Under the pieces are notes generated by a model. The model was not told where the DNA came from, ran no database searches, and saw only the letters and a list, made by a program, of their open reading frames with translations. Made by a program: the position numbers and the translations under genes. DNA of 14,851 bases, taken from positions 1 through 14,851 of the forward strand of contig DAOKYY010000091.1 of assembly GCA_035325905.1 (NCBI GenBank). The letters run 5' to 3'. Source of the DNA: DYGX01 sp035325905. Lineage in GTDB: Bacteria; Chloroflexota; Anaerolineae; Aggregatilineales; Aggregatilineaceae. How positions within the stretch are numbered: position 1 is the stretch's first letter; each line of letters starts with the position of its first letter. Of the stretch, positions 14,316-14,851 are shown one piece after another.

Positions 14316-14851
14316 ATGTCGATCCCGCCGCTACTCAGTTTCCTGTTCGTCGTCATCCCGCTCTTCCTGGCGGTGTACTACGGCGCGATGATCAGCGGGC
14401 TGTGGAAAGACCCGCTGATGGCGCGCTTCCGAGGCTATGGCGACGAGCGGCGCATCTATCCCTTGTGCCGGTTTCTAGAGTGGAGCGGGCTGGCGGCAAT
14501 CATCGGCGGCCTGTTCTCCGGCGAGGTGATCAGCCCCTTTAGTTATGTCGGCGCGACCTTCGCCCCGCTGGCCTTCTTCGTGCTGGCGCTGATGGCGTTC
14601 GGCGCGGATGTGCTGGTGCGGAATCACCCGGATCTGCGTGAGTCGCTCCCGCGCTGGTATTTCGATCTGCTGCGCACCGCGACGCGGCAGGAGCGGCGGT
14701 TCATCGGGTTCGCGTGGCTGCGCATCCCGCGCCGGATGCGCTGGCGGCTGAACGGCGACCAGGCGGCGTTTCGGACCTGGGCGGACACGGTGCGGATCAC
14801 CGTCATCTACGGCGCCTACGACCCGAACAATCCCTGGATTACGTGGGGCTA
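14316..14851 (+). CDS. Small hypothetical membrane protein (cut by window edge)
   Basis: I do not recognise the family. From ATG 14316 the frame is open for 178 codons and ends in TA at the window edge, so the next base decides whether this is a stop (TAA or TAG) or a Tyr. Hydrophobic segments are at about 5-25 (LLSFLFVVIPLFLAVYYGAM), 45-60 (WSGLAAIIGGLFSGEV) and 70-90 (FAPLAFFVLALMAFGADVLV). A polar, Arg-rich region follows at about 92-165 (including RTATRQERRFIGFAWLRIPR) and is probably cytoplasmic. The closing segment ITVIYGAYDPNNPWITWG is unusual. No good Shine-Dalgarno match precedes the ATG. It is co-directional with the DUF3048 lipoprotein gene 93 nt upstream, so it may be co-transcribed, but nothing links their functions. 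Confidence 0.6.
   Translation, partial: MSIPPLLSFLFVVIPLFLAVYYGAMISGLWKDPLMARFRGYGDERRIYPLCRFLEWSGLAAIIGGLFSGEVISPFSYVGATFAPLAFFVLALMAFGADVLVRNHPDLRESLPRWYFDLLRTATRQERRFIGFAWLRIPRRMRWRLNGDQAAFRTWADTVRITVIYGAYDPNNPWITWG

Overview
This GC-rich window appears to be ordinary chromosomal DNA from a bacterium, most plausibly a member of the Chloroflexota (Anaerolineae or relatives). That placement is an inference from gene content, not a marker gene: a giant multi-GAF sensor, a response regulator with a degenerate GGDEF-like half, a DUF4388 protein paired with a small GTPase, a DUF3048 lipoprotein, and an acyl-ACP-reductase-like gene beside a left-handed beta-helix protein. I see no rRNA, tRNA, CRISPR array, insertion sequence or phage gene.

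Layout. Positions 1-12814 are read leftward and carry seven genes. From right to left they are: a DUF4388/PATAN-type protein (12814-11915), a small GTPase (11833-11285), an alpha/beta hydrolase (11246-10428), a beta-helix transferase-like protein (10395-9028), an AAR-like reductase (8971-7868), a response regulator (7614-6706), and a very large sensor (6629 to the window edge) whose C-terminus is cut off. Positions 13086-14222 (rightward) encode a DUF3048 lipoprotein that probably starts at TTG. A small membrane protein (14316 to the right edge) follows and is cut within its last codon or just before its stop.

How the genes may work together. The DUF4388 gene has a near-consensus sigma-70 promoter (TTGACT, 17 nt, TATGAT). 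A hairpin followed by TTTT overlaps its stop codon and may limit readthrough into the GTPase. The GTPase, hydrolase, beta-helix and reductase genes follow with gaps of only 32-56 nt and may be one transcription unit. The reductase keeps the Cys used for acyl transfer in cyanobacterial acyl-ACP reductase, so the set could be a fatty-aldehyde or lipid-modifying pathway linked to a GTPase switch; that is inference. A 253-nt gap holding an inverted-repeat element built on GTTAGC-like heptamers separates this set from the response regulator and sensor pair. The sensor has one N-terminal membrane helix, a PAS-like region, eleven consecutive GAF domains and a PAS domain at the cut end. Its last three GAF modules look like recent tandem duplications.

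Long open frames on the opposite strand across 600-5050 and elsewhere are shadows of these genes and were left out.
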